NCBI GenBank assembly: GCA_021770615.1
Contig: JAETQR010000005.1
Span: 62,001 to 126,000 of the forward strand
DNA: 64,000 nt
From: Lachnospiraceae bacterium
GTDB taxonomy: Bacteria; Bacillota_A; Clostridia; Lachnospirales; Lachnospiraceae
Direction: 5' to 3'
Under the pieces are notes generated by a model. It was given only the letters and a program-made list of their open reading frames with translations, did not search any database and was not told where the DNA came from. The position numbers were made by a program, and so were the translations under genes. Below are positions 44,331 through 55,005 of this stretch, piece after piece. The number at the start of each line of letters is the position of its first letter. The first letter of the stretch is position 1.

Positions 44331-47300
44331 TTATTTTACTTTAATGGTCTTCGTCGCTTTTTTACCAGAGCTTGCTGTCACTGTGATCTTTACTTTTCCT
44401 TTTTTCTTCGCTGTGACATAACCATAGGCGTCCACCGTAGCGACCGCCGGCTTATTACTTACAAAGGTAAGCGTATCCGTAGATTTTGCTGGCTTCAGGC
44501 TGACATTCAGTTTCATTGTTTTTTTCCTCTTCATGGAACCTTTGCATTTGATCTTTACCTTCTTTGCCTTCTTCTCCTTTTTAGATACAACGACCGTCAC
44601 CGTGAGTTTCTTTCCGGAATCCGCTTTCAACGTGATCTTCGCTTTCCCGGGCTTCTTTGCTGTGACATAGCCGCCAGGCGTGACTGTTGCCACTTTCGCT
44701 TTATTAGATTTATACGTAATCTTATCTGTCGTATTATCCGGCAAAAGTTTTGTACCCAATGTCGCAGTCTGGCCCTTCGCCATATAAATCGTCTTTGCAC
44801 CCGGCCTGTTTATAAGCAGTGTGATCTTCTTCACCGGCTGTTTTACCGTCACCGCACAACTTGCTGTCTTTCCGGTGTCGGACTTGACTGTTACATTCAC
44901 GCGTCCCGGAGCCACAGCCCGGATAACGCCGCCCGCATCTACTACAGCAATCTTCGGATTCGAAGAGGTATAGGTATAAGTCAGATTCTCATTTGCTTCC
45001 GCCGGCACTTTCTGTGGATTCAAACGATGTGTCGCACCGACATTTAATGTAACCTCTTTGTCCACCGTGATCGAATTTGCCTTCTGGATCACATTTACAC
45101 TTGCTGTGGCAGAAAGTCCGGAAGAAGAAGTTCCAATAACATCTGCCGTTCCCACTGCAACTGCCTTGATCGTCACACTTGTATTTGTTTTTGTCACCGT
45201 GATGACACCCTCGTTACTGCTCCTCCAGTCGATCGTGTCCGTCGTATCCACCGGACTCAGATAATATCCCTTTGTGTCTGCCGGTTTTGTTGTCTTATTA
45301 ATCGTCATGCTTTTGCCCGGCTCCAGCGTGATATTCTGATTCAGAATACGGAACTCAGTGGCCGGTGCTTTCACTGTCACTTTAAAGCGTTCTGACCGAA
45401 CTGTATCCTTTACCTTGGAAGCTGCCACGATCCATGCCTCTCCTTTAGCAATACCTGTAACCGTTCCATTTTCATCGACAGATGCACAATTTCCCCCGGA
45501 AACTACGCTCCAGGTAACTCCCTGATCTACTTTGTTTGCCGGAGCTACGATCGCTGACAGGCCAATGCTGCTGCCGACATTTACCTCGGCTGGCCCACTG
45601 ACAGTAACCGAGTATGGTAAATAGGTGCCGCTTCCGTCTGTCACATTAAAGTAAAACTGCAGTTTGGAGCCGCTTGCCTGTCCTTTCACAGTGATCACAG
45701 CCTCTCCCTCTGCGAGAGCTTTGAACGTACCATCCTGATTTACCTGGATCACCTCTTCATTAGAAGATTCAAATACATAGGTCTCCCCATATGTTCTCTG
45801 CTCTTCTTCTGAGTAATCACTGCCATAGTTAAGCGATACCTGGATCTTATCACTGTCACCGACCGCTAAGCCATACGGACTGGAAGACGAATTTGCTTTC
45901 AAGTTCGTATCCAGAAGGCTCCCGCCCGTCGTACAGGTCAAACCACCTGATGCCACTGGAATCTTACTATACACATGAATCACATCTGTCTTCGTTCCCG
46001 ACGTAACTTTAATCTCGGCATCTCCGATCTTTTTCGGCTTAACGGTCACAGTTGCAACGCCGCTGCCTTTCACATACTGCGGATCACTGATCTCTACGAC
46101 ATCGCTCCCTCTGGAGATTTCCCATGTGGCATCATCCGTCGTTGCTGCCGGATCGATCTTGGCCGTCAGTTTCACGCCATTATTTGCCACACTTCCTTTA
46201 ACCGGCATGTAGAGAGATTTATTGGAACCATCCTCTGTATACATCGCCGGGTTTTGCTTTACAGTGTTATCCTCTGCCGCTGTGATCCGGACACTCTCCG
46301 TCGGTACATCCTCGACTGTCACCTGATAATTAAAGGTATGAGTATTGATCCAGTTATTAGCAGATGTTCCTCTCTGAAACCTGGTTCCCGCCTCGACGCG
46401 CACTGTAACCGGTTCCCTCATATACTGGCTTCCATGGAGAATCACAGAGTATGGCTCTTTAGTCATATCGACCTCTGCACGCAGTCCATTTACCTCCTCC
46501 GTCAATATATCCGTCTTTTCTGCACCATTTACGATATATACCTTGATTGCTCCATTCAGAACATCCTGATTAAACACATTCAATGGCAGCCTCAGCTCCG
46601 ACCCAATCGGAACTACCTTACTCTCGTTTTCCTTATAAGAAAGTGTAAGTGTTGTGTTTCCTTCTACCCCAAACACACCGGAGACGGTATTCTTCCGAAG
46701 CGTTGCACTGGCCGGAATGGATACTGTCAGAAGACTTGGGACATCCTTTAGCACATTGGACCCGAGACTGCTTATGTTCTCCGGAAAAGCCACATTTCTC
46801 AGATAAGAACACTGCTCAAATAAATTATCCGATATCTGGGCTAACGGCGATTCTGAGAGATTAACCGCATCGATATTCGTCTGTTTAAAAGCGGCAGTTC
46901 CGATACCTGACAATTTTTTCGCCGTCGAAAAGTCAAGTTCGCTGAGACCTTTTTTCACCACTTTTGTACCATATTCATTGCGGTTCATATAATAAACAAG
47001 ATCCCCGCTCGCACTGTCGGTTCTTTTATAGTCATCAATCTTCTCGAGAAGGGCACACTCTGCAAACGCATTACTTCCGATCGTCTCAAGGCTGCTCGGG
47101 AACTTCATCGACTCGAGAGAATAGCACTGATAAAATGCACTATTTCCGATGCTCATCAGGCTCGTTCCAAGTTTGCTCGTACTCCCTCCCTTTTCAAAGG
47201 ACAGGTTATAACATTTCTGGAATGCAAAATCGCCGATCTTCTTTAATCCATCCGGAATATAAATAAACGAAAGACCGTGGTAATCATAATATTTATCACT

Positions 47301-49901
47301 AATGCGCAATGGATTTGTAATTTCTATGCCTGCCTCAGAAAACGTACTATTTTTTATCTCCGTGAGATCCTCCGGCAGGATAACACGGTTCAGATTAATA
47401 CATTTTTCAAAAGCGCTTGCCCCAAGGTTGTCCCCCCGCAATGTATCCGGCAGAGTTACATTTTCAATTCCGAATACATAGGATAAGTTTATCGAACAGG
47501 CATCGGAATTTGAAACAGCGACATTTTCGATTGGTGATGAATTCACTACCTTTACATAATACGGGGTTCTGCCCGTTCCGCTGCTCACCGATACAGCATC
47601 AGCCAGATCATCCTGACCGCAGTATCTGGTCTCTGTCAGATTTACTTTCCTTTGTGAGGAATCATAATTATGAATACCGGCATAGATTCTCTTGCTGTAT
47701 GCCCCTTCTCCGTCACCCCACTCACTGTATATCTCAAGCTTATTATTTCCTGTTCCCTGGAAACTTAACTTTGTATCATCCAGATACAGCTTCTGTGCTA
47801 CAATATTCAGTTCAATATATTTTGCTTTTCCCTGTTCTGTCAATTTCCCATCATTATTAACAAGACCAGAAGAAACCAAAGTAGCAGAAGCAACGAGTTT
47901 CGTTCTGTCAACGTAAACGGTACGGCAATAATCCGTATCCCTATCAGCATGTTCATAGTCATAGATCAGAAACTCGCTCAGCCCTGTCGCTGACTGTTCT
48001 TTTACATCTGTTTTAAGGGCATATGTACGCACGCCGCTGACAGTTCCTGTCTGGCATTTCACACCGCAGCCGGCAAATGCCCTGTCCCCAACCGAAACCA
48101 GCCCATCGTTAAACTGGATGGTCCTTTCCTTTTTCTTCACGCTGTCACCGTCACGGTAGCCAATGACAGAAAGCTTTGTCTGGTTTTCAAATGCAGATTT
48201 TCCTATCCCCTTAAGTTCACCGGATACGATCACCTCTTCCAGTTTTGCCCCCGCTCCGGAACAATAAAACGCTTTTTCCGGTATTTCAGTAACTCCGTCT
48301 CCCAGACTGACCGAATAAAGATTGTAATTATTGGCAAATACAGACTCTCCTAAATCCGTGACACAATCCGGAATCTTCACCTCGGAGAGACCGCTCCTCG
48401 TTATCTTCTCTCCATAAAGATCTGTCACGATCATACCTTTGTCAGTCTTATAATACGTATAACAGTCTGAAAATGCGCTCTTCCCAATCGTCGTCAGCTT
48501 CGTTAATGGCATTAAAAATTCCGTAGACAAAAGGCTTTCACACCCACTAAATGCCGAATCCCCAATCGTCGTCAGCCCGGAAGACGCCTTCAGGCTGATC
48601 TCCGAAAGCAACGTACAATTCATAAAGGTTTCCTTCTGGATCTCTTTCAGGGAATCCGGAAGCGTGATTCTAATGAGAGAACTGTTTAAAAAAGCCCTCT
48701 CTTCGATCAATGTACAGCTTTCCGGTATCGTCAGGGATGTAAGTATCGTCGCATTAAATGCCAGTGTCTTGATCTCTTTCAGAGAATCCGGAAGCGTAAG
48801 GCTGGAAAGCCTGGCTGCTGCAAACCCATACTGATTAATGGTTGTCAGTTTTGTACATCCGGACAAATCCATGCCCACTAACCTTGCCCCTTGAAAACAG
48901 TTATTCCCAATATATGTAATTTTCTCCGGCAGCTTACTTTTTTCTGCATCCTCTGATTGCCCGATGATATAAAATTTCGTCCCGCCCGAACTGTCAGTTC
49001 CTACCCCGCTAAACAGTCCGTTTGACAGATAGGCAAGGTCATTCTGAAGCCCGGCTTTCGCAAGTTTCGAACAGTTCTGGAATGCGTTTGCCCCAAGATT
49101 TGACGCCGTTTTTACAGGAATCTCAACTTCTGTCAGACTGATACAGGAAGCAAACGCAGACGACCCGATTTTTAATTCTGGTTTTCCGGAAGAAGAATCC
49201 GGAAATTTCACTGTCTTCATCGCCTCACATCCGCTGAATGCGGAACTTCCGACCTCATTTACATTTGTGAGATCGACTACGTTTTCCTCTCCATTCCCGA
49301 TTTTTAATGTGACAAGCTTGGTACAGGAGTCAAACGCATGATCCCCGATCTTCGTCACGGAAGCCGGGAGGGAAATTCTCGTCATCTCCTTGCAACTGGC
49401 AAATTCATCGTCCGGAACCTCTGTTACAGAAAGACTTGAAAGATCAAATTCGGAGGCGGAACGCGCCCATCCCACACCCTCGATCGTGCTTACACTCAGT
49501 CCGGACAGATCAATCTTTCCCGCATAACTGGTCAGGTAGACACCATAGACATCCTCTGTATACACAGAGTCACTCCCATATTTTGCCACGATCTGGCCGG
49601 CAGTCATGCCGGACAGCTCTTGCAGAACTGCCTGCGCATCATCAGCCGCAGAAGTATCCCCTTTATTTTGTGCCGTTTCAAATCTTTTCTGTGCATTCGC
49701 AAGGATCTTATAAAAATTAAGTACCCGCGAATCCTTGATATGGGTTGCCGACAGATTCTCAGTATCCCCCATTGTACTCCCCTTTGACGCTGCCTCCGCT
49801 TCTTTGGCAGGCGTCGTTGTCAACTGGATGCTCGTCAGCACAAGTGCCAGCACAAGCACAATACTGAGAAGCCTCCTTAAAACTGGTTTCTTTTTTCTCA
49901 T
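44331..49901 (-). CDS. giant BspA-type leucine-rich surface protein with Ig-like domains
   Basis: This 1856-residue exported protein starts MRKKKPVLRRLLSIVLVLALV at 49901 behind AAAGGAG; an in-frame ATG at 49943 is rejected. After the signal peptide, residues about 90-1150 are BspA/LRR_5 repeats (IGDHAFDSCTKLVTLKI, LKEIKTLAFNATILTSLTIP). The C-terminal third holds about six BIG2-type Ig domains (SSNPKIAVVDAGGVIRAVAPGRVNVTV, SNKAKVATVTPGGYVTAKKPGKAKI). There is no LPXTG; the basic C-terminus may hold the wall. Adhesion is the usual role of such proteins. Confidence 0.92.
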   Translation of the reverse strand: MRKKKPVLRRLLSIVLVLALVLTSIQLTTTPAKEAEAASKGSTMGDTENLSATHIKDSRVLNFYKILANAQKRFETAQNKGDTSAADDAQAVLQELSGMTAGQIVAKYGSDSVYTEDVYGVYLTSYAGKIDLSGLSVSTIEGVGWARSASEFDLSSLSVTEVPDDEFASCKEMTRISLPASVTKIGDHAFDSCTKLVTLKIGNGEENVVDLTNVNEVGSSAFSGCEAMKTVKFPDSSSGKPELKIGSSAFASCISLTEVEIPVKTASNLGANAFQNCSKLAKAGLQNDLAYLSNGLFSGVGTDSSGGTKFYIIGQSEDAEKSKLPEKITYIGNNCFQGARLVGMDLSGCTKLTTINQYGFAAARLSSLTLPDSLKEIKTLAFNATILTSLTIPESCTLIEERAFLNSSLIRITLPDSLKEIQKETFMNCTLLSEISLKASSGLTTIGDSAFSGCESLLSTEFLMPLTKLTTIGKSAFSDCYTYYKTDKGMIVTDLYGEKITRSGLSEVKIPDCVTDLGESVFANNYNLYSVSLGDGVTEIPEKAFYCSGAGAKLEEVIVSGELKGIGKSAFENQTKLSVIGYRDGDSVKKKERTIQFNDGLVSVGDRAFAGCGVKCQTGTVSGVRTYALKTDVKEQSATGLSEFLIYDYEHADRDTDYCRTVYVDRTKLVASATLVSSGLVNNDGKLTEQGKAKYIELNIVAQKLYLDDTKLSFQGTGNNKLEIYSEWGDGEGAYSKRIYAGIHNYDSSQRKVNLTETRYCGQDDLADAVSVSSGTGRTPYYVKVVNSSPIENVAVSNSDACSINLSYVFGIENVTLPDTLRGDNLGASAFEKCINLNRVILPEDLTEIKNSTFSEAGIEITNPLRISDKYYDYHGLSFIYIPDGLKKIGDFAFQKCYNLSFEKGGSTSKLGTSLMSIGNSAFYQCYSLESMKFPSSLETIGSNAFAECALLEKIDDYKRTDSASGDLVYYMNRNEYGTKVVKKGLSELDFSTAKKLSGIGTAAFKQTNIDAVNLSESPLAQISDNLFEQCSYLRNVAFPENISSLGSNVLKDVPSLLTVSIPASATLRKNTVSGVFGVEGNTTLTLSYKENESKVVPIGSELRLPLNVFNQDVLNGAIKVYIVNGAEKTDILTEEVNGLRAEVDMTKEPYSVILHGSQYMREPVTVRVEAGTRFQRGTSANNWINTHTFNYQVTVEDVPTESVRITAAEDNTVKQNPAMYTEDGSNKSLYMPVKGSVANNGVKLTAKIDPAATTDDATWEISRGSDVVEISDPQYVKGSGVATVTVKPKKIGDAEIKVTSGTKTDVIHVYSKIPVASGGLTCTTGGSLLDTNLKANSSSSPYGLAVGDSDKIQVSLNYGSDYSEEEQRTYGETYVFESSNEEVIQVNQDGTFKALAEGEAVITVKGQASGSKLQFYFNVTDGSGTYLPYSVTVSGPAEVNVGSSIGLSAIVAPANKVDQGVTWSVVSGGNCASVDENGTVTGIAKGEAWIVAASKVKDTVRSERFKVTVKAPATEFRILNQNITLEPGKSMTINKTTKPADTKGYYLSPVDTTDTIDWRSSNEGVITVTKTNTSVTIKAVAVGTADVIGTSSSGLSATASVNVIQKANSITVDKEVTLNVGATHRLNPQKVPAEANENLTYTYTSSNPKIAVVDAGGVIRAVAPGRVNVTVKSDTGKTASCAVTVKQPVKKITLLINRPGAKTIYMAKGQTATLGTKLLPDNTTDKITYKSNKAKVATVTPGGYVTAKKPGKAKITLKADSGKKLTVTVVVSKKEKKAKKVKIKCKGSMKRKKTMKLNVSLKPAKSTDTLTFVSNKPAVATVDAYGYVTAKKKGKVKITVTASSGKKATKTIKVK

Positions 49902-49998
49902 ACAAATTCTCCTTTTGGTTTTATGCAATGTATTCTGATACATCTCAATATAGTTTTATATTACAACCATTCCGGGAAGAAGTCAAACCATTTTCCTA

Positions 49999-50029
49999 CA
50001 AAAAAGACTGCCCTTATGACAGTCTTTTC
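49999..50029 (-). terminator. terminator after the prolyl isomerase gene
   Basis: AAAGACTG pairs with CAGTCTTT across an 8-9 base loop, with a T-run on the minus strand, about 40 bases after the stop at 50068. Confidence 0.75.
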
Positions 50030-50067
50030 TGCTTATTCCCAAACAGGTGCACATGTGTCCTGCTTTG

Positions 50068-51168
50068 TTATTCTTTGATCTTTGCATTCTGTCCCACAAA
50101 ATCTACCACCTTATTTGTAAGTAATGTAGTCTCGTAATATTTCTCGATCGTGATCGACGCCCCGTAAAGCTCTTCAAATGACTTCCTTAACTCGGCCTCT
50201 TCCTGTCCGGCCTGCTCCGATACGCTGGCGATCTCAGCCTTCACCTCATCCTCTGTCACCGTAATGTTCTCTTTCGCAGCGATCACCTCTGCTATGAGCT
50301 GGGTCTTGGCAATGCTCTCTGCTGCCTTCTGAAGGCTTTCATTATAAGTAGTCTCATCCATCTGCATCGCTTTGAGGAATTCATTGAAGTCACTGTAGCC
50401 ATATTGTTTTGACGTATATTTATAATAAGCATCTAACTGCCCCTTACAAACCGCCACGAGGCTTTCCGGATACTTTTTGACCTCTACTTTTTCCTCAAGC
50501 TGTCCATATGCTGTCTGTCCTGCGGAATCCTTTTTATCCTTTGCCAGCTTTTCTTTCGTCGCTGCCCGATATTCCTCAACTGTCTTTTGTTCCGTCTTTT
50601 CAGCCACAAACTTATCTGTCAGTTCCGGCACGACAGTCTCTGAAATATAGTTGAGAGTGATCGTAAATACCGCAGGCTTCCCTTTCAGCTCTTCGTTGCC
50701 ATAATCCTCCGGGAATGTAACATTGATATCCTTTGTCTGGCCAACCTTCATTCCGATGATACCGTCGTCAAATCCCGGAATATAGCCGGAAGATCCAAGT
50801 GTGATCGTCTGATCTGTCGCACTGCCATTATCAAATGCTTCCCCGTCGATTTTTCCAACAAAATCAATATTTACGGTATCATCTTTTTTACATTTACCCT
50901 TTTCGATTTTATTTGCTGTTGAGTTCTGACCAAGAAAAGAATCGATCTCAGCCTGAACATCTTCGTCACTGACCGTACAATCTACTTCAATCCCTTTGTA
51001 CTCCGGAAGTGTGACACACTCCGCAGCATCATAATCTTCTACGACTGCAGAACCGCTTACCGACATATCCTCTCCGGTAAATTTCGATCTGATCTCATCC
51101 CATGAACATCCTGTGAGCATCAATGACACCGACAGGAATGTACTTATGATAAATGCTCTTTTTTTCAA
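50068..51168 (-). CDS. trigger-factor-like peptidyl-prolyl isomerase lipoprotein
   Basis: This 366-residue protein has a signal peptide with lipobox LMLTGCSW, then SVSGSAVVEDYDAAE, a copy of the VSG-x-AV tag. The FKBP-type domain reads KKDDTVNIDFVGKIDGEAFDNGSA, GSSGYIPGFDDGIIGMKVGQTKDINVTFPEDYG, followed by a trigger-factor-like helical C-terminus (residues about 190-350). It lacks the ribosome-binding tail of cytoplasmic Tig. It probably assists folding of exported proteins at the outer membrane face. It lies downstream of the trp operon with an inverted repeat between. Confidence 0.9.
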   Translation of the reverse strand: MKKRAFIISTFLSVSLMLTGCSWDEIRSKFTGEDMSVSGSAVVEDYDAAECVTLPEYKGIEVDCTVSDEDVQAEIDSFLGQNSTANKIEKGKCKKDDTVNIDFVGKIDGEAFDNGSATDQTITLGSSGYIPGFDDGIIGMKVGQTKDINVTFPEDYGNEELKGKPAVFTITLNYISETVVPELTDKFVAEKTEQKTVEEYRAATKEKLAKDKKDSAGQTAYGQLEEKVEVKKYPESLVAVCKGQLDAYYKYTSKQYGYSDFNEFLKAMQMDETTYNESLQKAAESIAKTQLIAEVIAAKENITVTEDEVKAEIASVSEQAGQEEAELRKSFEELYGASITIEKYYETTLLTNKVVDFVGQNAKIKE

Positions 51169-51348
51169 TTTCTTTTCCTCCTATCGCCCGGACCGGGCTG
51201 TCTCATTTTCACAATTTTTTGTCTTATTCATTCTGATGCAATGCTTTTGACAAGCGCCCAAAATATAAGACTAGATATTATTTTATCATAACTTATAGGA
51301 AAAGGAAAGTGAAAGTTTTATGAAGTTTGTGTGTCTGTTTTTCCGTTT

Positions 51349-51491
51349 CCGTATTTCCATGTCAAAAGATTTGCCCGCATGGGCGCTTTCGCTAAATAAG
51401 TGCGTAGCGGTATGGATGTTGAAACTACCAACATCTCATACCGACGCACTTATAACCCATGCTTTGCAAATCTTTTGACATGGAAATACGG
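51349..51491. repeat. 143-base long-hairpin element, diverged third member
   Basis: The arm 51349-51374 is perfectly complementary to 51466-51491 (26 bases). Inner pairs are CATGGG/CCCATG, ATAAGTGCGT/ACGCACTTAT, GGTATG/CATACC and ATGTTG/CAACAT. On the minus strand the internal loop CTTATTTAGCGAAAGCGCCC (51400-51381) matches the loop TTTATCTAAGCGAAAGCGGG of the 42516 element in sequence and in position between two helices. It lies between trpA and the isomerase gene. Confidence 0.8.
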
Positions 51492-51535
51492 GAATTCTGA
51501 AAAATCAGATATTATTCACCGAACGTTGCAAAGCT

Positions 51536-52324
51536 TCATACAGTAATGGGAGCATTTCCCATAGCCTCTTTCATGCTTTTTACATATTCTCCCACTTTCT
51601 CCACACAATCTTTCCCATACTCTCCCACGATCCGCACAATGGCGCTTCCCACAATGACGCCATCGGATATCTCCGACATTTCCTTTGCCTGTTCAGGCGT
51701 CGAGATCCCAAAGCCGATCGCACAGGGAATGTCCTTTACTTTCTTTACTTCCCGTATCATGTCAGCGACCCCTTTGTTGATCGTGCTTCGGACACCCGTC
51801 ACGCCAAGGCTGGACACGCAATAGACAAATCCACCTGCCTCACTGGCGATCGTCCGGATCCGGTTCTTTGACGTCGGAGCGATGAGCGATATGACTACCT
51901 GGCCATATTTTTCAAACACCTTTCCCATCTCATCTTTTTCTTCAAATGGTACATCTGGTACGATCACCCCTGCCATACCAAGCTCCTTTGCACGTTTTGC
52001 AAATTTTTCAATTCCATAGACAAAGATCACATTGGCATATGTCATAAATACCATCGGAACATGGATCTGATCCCTGATCCGGCTGATCATATCAAAAATC
52101 TTGTCAGTCGTCGTTCCGGATGCAAGCGCCCGCTCATCTGCCTGCTGGATGACCGGCCCCTCTGCCACCGGATCCGAAAACGGAATCCCGATCTCGATCA
52201 GATCCGCCCCATTTTCCTGCATTGTAAGAAGAAGTTTTTCTGTCGTCAAAAGATCCGGATCCCCAGCTGTGATAAATGGAATAAATGCCTTTTTATCCTG
52301 AAATGCATCTGCTATCTTATTCAT
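51536..52324 (-). CDS. trpA: tryptophan synthase alpha subunit
   Basis: This 262-residue TIM-barrel subunit cleaves indole-3-glycerol phosphate to indole. It starts [21 protein letters not shown] at 52324, overlapping the trpB stop by 8 bases. The catalytic Glu is in [12 protein letters not shown]. The second catalytic residue, Asp60 in E. coli (LADGP), is Glu here (VAEGP). It is the last gene of the operon. Confidence 0.95.
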   Translation of the reverse strand: MNKIADAFQDKKAFIPFITAGDPDLLTTEKLLLTMQENGADLIEIGIPFSDPVAEGPVIQQADERALASGTTTDKIFDMISRIRDQIHVPMVFMTYANVIFVYGIEKFAKRAKELGMAGVIVPDVPFEEKDEMGKVFEKYGQVVISLIAPTSKNRIRTIASEAGGFVYCVSSLGVTGVRSTINKGVADMIREVKKVKDIPCAIGFGISTPEQAKEMSEISDGVIVGSAIVRIVGEYGKDCVEKVGEYVKSMKEAMGNAPITV

Positions 52325-53501
52325 AAATTTGAACCCCCCTGTATCTTGCAATGGCCGCCACATCTTTGTCGCCGCGGCCCGAAATATTTACTACGATAAT
52401 CTGGTCTTTTCCCATCGTCGGCGCTAGCTTTCTTGCATAGGCAAGGGCATGGGAACTCTCGATGGCCGGTATGATCCCCTCCATACGGGAGAGATATTCA
52501 AACGCAGACACCGCCTCTTCATCTGTGACCGGAACATACTCGGCTCTCTTTGTGTCGTGAAGATAAGCGTGTTCCGGCCCGATTCCCGGGTAATCAAGCC
52601 CGGCAGAAATGGAATAGACCGGTGCGATCTGTCCATATTCATCCTGGCAAAAATAGGATTTCATCCCATGGAACACTCCCGGTGACCCGTTTGCGATCGT
52701 CGCCGCATTTTTATCCGTCTCCACCCCGTGTCCTGCCGCCTCACAGCCAATGAGCTGTACCTGCCCGTCAGGAATAAAATCATAAAATGCCCCCATGGCA
52801 TTACTGCCGCCGCCCACACAGGCGATCACGGCATCCGGAAGTTTTCCCTCCCGCTCCAAAAGCTGCTGCCGGATCTCTTTGCCGATCACACTCTGAAAAT
52901 CTCTTACGATCTCCGGAAATGGCGCCGGCCCCATAACAGAACCGATAACATAATGGGTGTCCTCGATCCGGTTCGTCCACTCTCTTAACGTCTCATTGAC
53001 CGCATCTTTCAACGTCTGGGTTCCGCTTTCTACCGCATGTACTTTCGTTCCAAGAAGCTCCATCCGAAATACATTGAGCGCCTGTCTTTCCGTGTCCTCT
53101 TTTCCCATGAAAACCTCACACTCCATGCCTAAAAGCGCTGCTACCGTAGCCGTCGCCACCCCGTGCTGTCCGGCTCCCGTCTCGGCGATCAGTCTGGTCT
53201 TTCCCATCTTTCTGGCAAGAAGCGCCTGCCCGAGTGCATTATTGAGCTTATGGGAACCGGTATGGTTTAAATCCTCCCGTTTCAGATAGATCTTAGCTCC
53301 TCCCAGATCTTTTGTCACACGGTCCGCATAATATAACAAAGACGGACGCCCCACATAATTTTCGAGTAATTCCTTATATTCCCGGACAAACTCCGGATCG
53401 TCTTTATATTTCCGGTATGCCTCCTCCAGTTCGATCACCGCATTCATAAGTGTCTCCGGCACATACTGCCCGCCATGGACACCAAACCGTCCTCTTGACA
53501 T
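52317..53501 (-). CDS. trpB: tryptophan synthase beta subunit
   Basis: This 394-residue PLP enzyme joins indole and serine. It starts [19 protein letters not shown] at 53501, 8 bases after GGAGG. PLP Lys is in [28 protein letters not shown] binds phosphate; the C-terminus is [10 protein letters not shown]. This is the TrpB1 type that pairs with TrpA. Confidence 0.97.
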   Translation of the reverse strand: MSRGRFGVHGGQYVPETLMNAVIELEEAYRKYKDDPEFVREYKELLENYVGRPSLLYYADRVTKDLGGAKIYLKREDLNHTGSHKLNNALGQALLARKMGKTRLIAETGAGQHGVATATVAALLGMECEVFMGKEDTERQALNVFRMELLGTKVHAVESGTQTLKDAVNETLREWTNRIEDTHYVIGSVMGPAPFPEIVRDFQSVIGKEIRQQLLEREGKLPDAVIACVGGGSNAMGAFYDFIPDGQVQLIGCEAAGHGVETDKNAATIANGSPGVFHGMKSYFCQDEYGQIAPVYSISAGLDYPGIGPEHAYLHDTKRAEYVPVTDEEAVSAFEYLSRMEGIIPAIESSHALAYARKLAPTMGKDQIIVVNISGRGDKDVAAIARYRGVQIYE

Positions 53502-53542
53502 TTCTATTTCCTCCATTTCTTTTCTTCTTATTATAAAATGTG

Positions 53543-54178
53543 TCAGCTCATCGATGGATACGACCGCACGAGCTCCACAACTCTTTTTATCTTTTCCTTA
53601 TCTTTATAACCGTCCGTCTCCACGCCTCCGCTGACATCGACACCAAGACACATTCCCCGCCCTGCGGCATGATCCAGCGCACTGACCAGATTCCCTTCAT
53701 GAAGACCGCCCGCAAGAAAATATGGGTGTACCAGTTTTTCCGGGATGAGGTCCCATGAAAAGGTCTCTCCGGTTCCTCCGTACCGGCCAGCCCGGTATGT
53801 GTCTAATAAAAGATAGTCACAGGACAACTGGTCTGCCTGCAGGATGCAGTCTCTGTCCTTTGCCCGGACCGCCTTAATGACAGGAAGGCCGGTCTCTCTT
53901 TTTAGAAAAATAATATCTTCTTCCGTCTCGTCTCCGTGCAGCTGGATGACATCGATCACACCATCGTTTGCAAGCCCTGTTATAAATTCCGGCGGCGCAT
54001 TGACAAATACACCAAAAACTTTGATCCTCCGGTCTAACATCCGGTACAGGTCAGCCGCTTTTTCACGGCTTACTTTTCTCCTTGTATCAGCAAATACAAA
54101 ACCTGTAAAATCAGGAAGCGTTTCATTCAGAAAATGGACATCCTCCGTGCGGCGTATTCCGCAAATCTTGATCTTCAT
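53543..54178 (-). CDS. trpF: phosphoribosylanthranilate isomerase
   Basis: This 211-residue TIM-barrel isomerase has [13 protein letters not shown] at the start (catalytic Cys), VIQLHGDE and [12 protein letters not shown]. Its ATG overlaps the trpC stop (ATGA). Confidence 0.95.
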   Translation of the reverse strand: MKIKICGIRRTEDVHFLNETLPDFTGFVFADTRRKVSREKAADLYRMLDRRIKVFGVFVNAPPEFITGLANDGVIDVIQLHGDETEEDIIFLKRETGLPVIKAVRAKDRDCILQADQLSCDYLLLDTYRAGRYGGTGETFSWDLIPEKLVHPYFLAGGLHEGNLVSALDHAAGRGMCLGVDVSGGVETDGYKDKEKIKRVVELVRSYPSMS

Positions 54179-54990
54179 GCCTTTTTTGCCTCCCCGCCAA
54201 AGTTCTGTCCGCCCTTTCCCCGCAGTTCTTCAAGCTTCGCTTTCTTATCCTGGCTTCTCATAAATGTCTCGCCGATCAGCACGCCATTTACCCCGCCCCG
54301 CTCAAGCGCCTCAATATCTTCTCTCGTGCGGATCCCACTCTCTGCCACGAATAATATTTCTGAAGGGATATTCTCCCTCAGACGCAGACAGTTATTGATA
54401 TCCACCTGAAAGGTCTTTAGATCCCGGTTATTGACACCGATGATCCCGGCTCCGGCACGGACTGCCATCCCGATTTCTTCTTCGTCATGGGCTTCCACAA
54501 GCGCCGAGAGTTCCAACTCCTTACAAATTCCCAGCCATCGGTGGATCGTCTCCTCCTCCAGAAGGGAGCAGATCAAAAGCACAGCATCTGCCCCGATCGC
54601 CTTCGCCTCGTAGATCATATATTCATCGACCGTAAAATCTTTTCGCAAAAGCGGCGTCTTCACTACCTCCCGTATTTCACGGAGATATTCTGTACTTCCC
54701 ATAAAATAATCCGGTTCCGTCAGGATTGACATACAGTCCGCCCCTGCCGCCTCATATTCCTTTGCGATTTCCACATAAGGAAAATGTTCTGCGATGATCC
54801 CTTTCGAGGGAGACGCCTTCTTGATCTCACAAATAAAAGAAACCCCGGGCGTTCTAAGTTTATCTTCAAAAGGAAATATACCTCTCTTTTTTACTGAATA
54901 TGCCCTTTTTTTCATCTCCGCCAGGGAAATATCCTGACGGCACATCTCCACCCTTTTTCTCGTCGCCTCAGCGATCTCATCTAATATCAT
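54175..54990 (-). CDS. trpC: indole-3-glycerol phosphate synthase
   Basis: This 271-residue enzyme has VSFICEIKKASPSKGII (catalytic Lys), SILTEPDYFMGS, LLRKDFTVDEYMIYEA and IIGVNNRDLKTFQVD. The C-terminus carries a basic, Gly-rich tail ([17 protein letters not shown]) beyond the barrel. TrpF is separate, not fused as in E. coli. Confidence 0.96.
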   Translation of the reverse strand: MILDEIAEATRKRVEMCRQDISLAEMKKRAYSVKKRGIFPFEDKLRTPGVSFICEIKKASPSKGIIAEHFPYVEIAKEYEAAGADCMSILTEPDYFMGSTEYLREIREVVKTPLLRKDFTVDEYMIYEAKAIGADAVLLICSLLEEETIHRWLGICKELELSALVEAHDEEEIGMAVRAGAGIIGVNNRDLKTFQVDINNCLRLRENIPSEILFVAESGIRTREDIEALERGGVNGVLIGETFMRSQDKKAKLEELRGKGGQNFGGEAKKA

Positions 54991-55005
54991 ACGGATCTCC
55001 TTTGC

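Noticed and set aside
51349..51491. CRISPR or phage att site interpretation of the repeats
   Set aside because: Arms are inverted, not direct, repeats; there are no spacers, cas genes, integrase or tRNA nearby.
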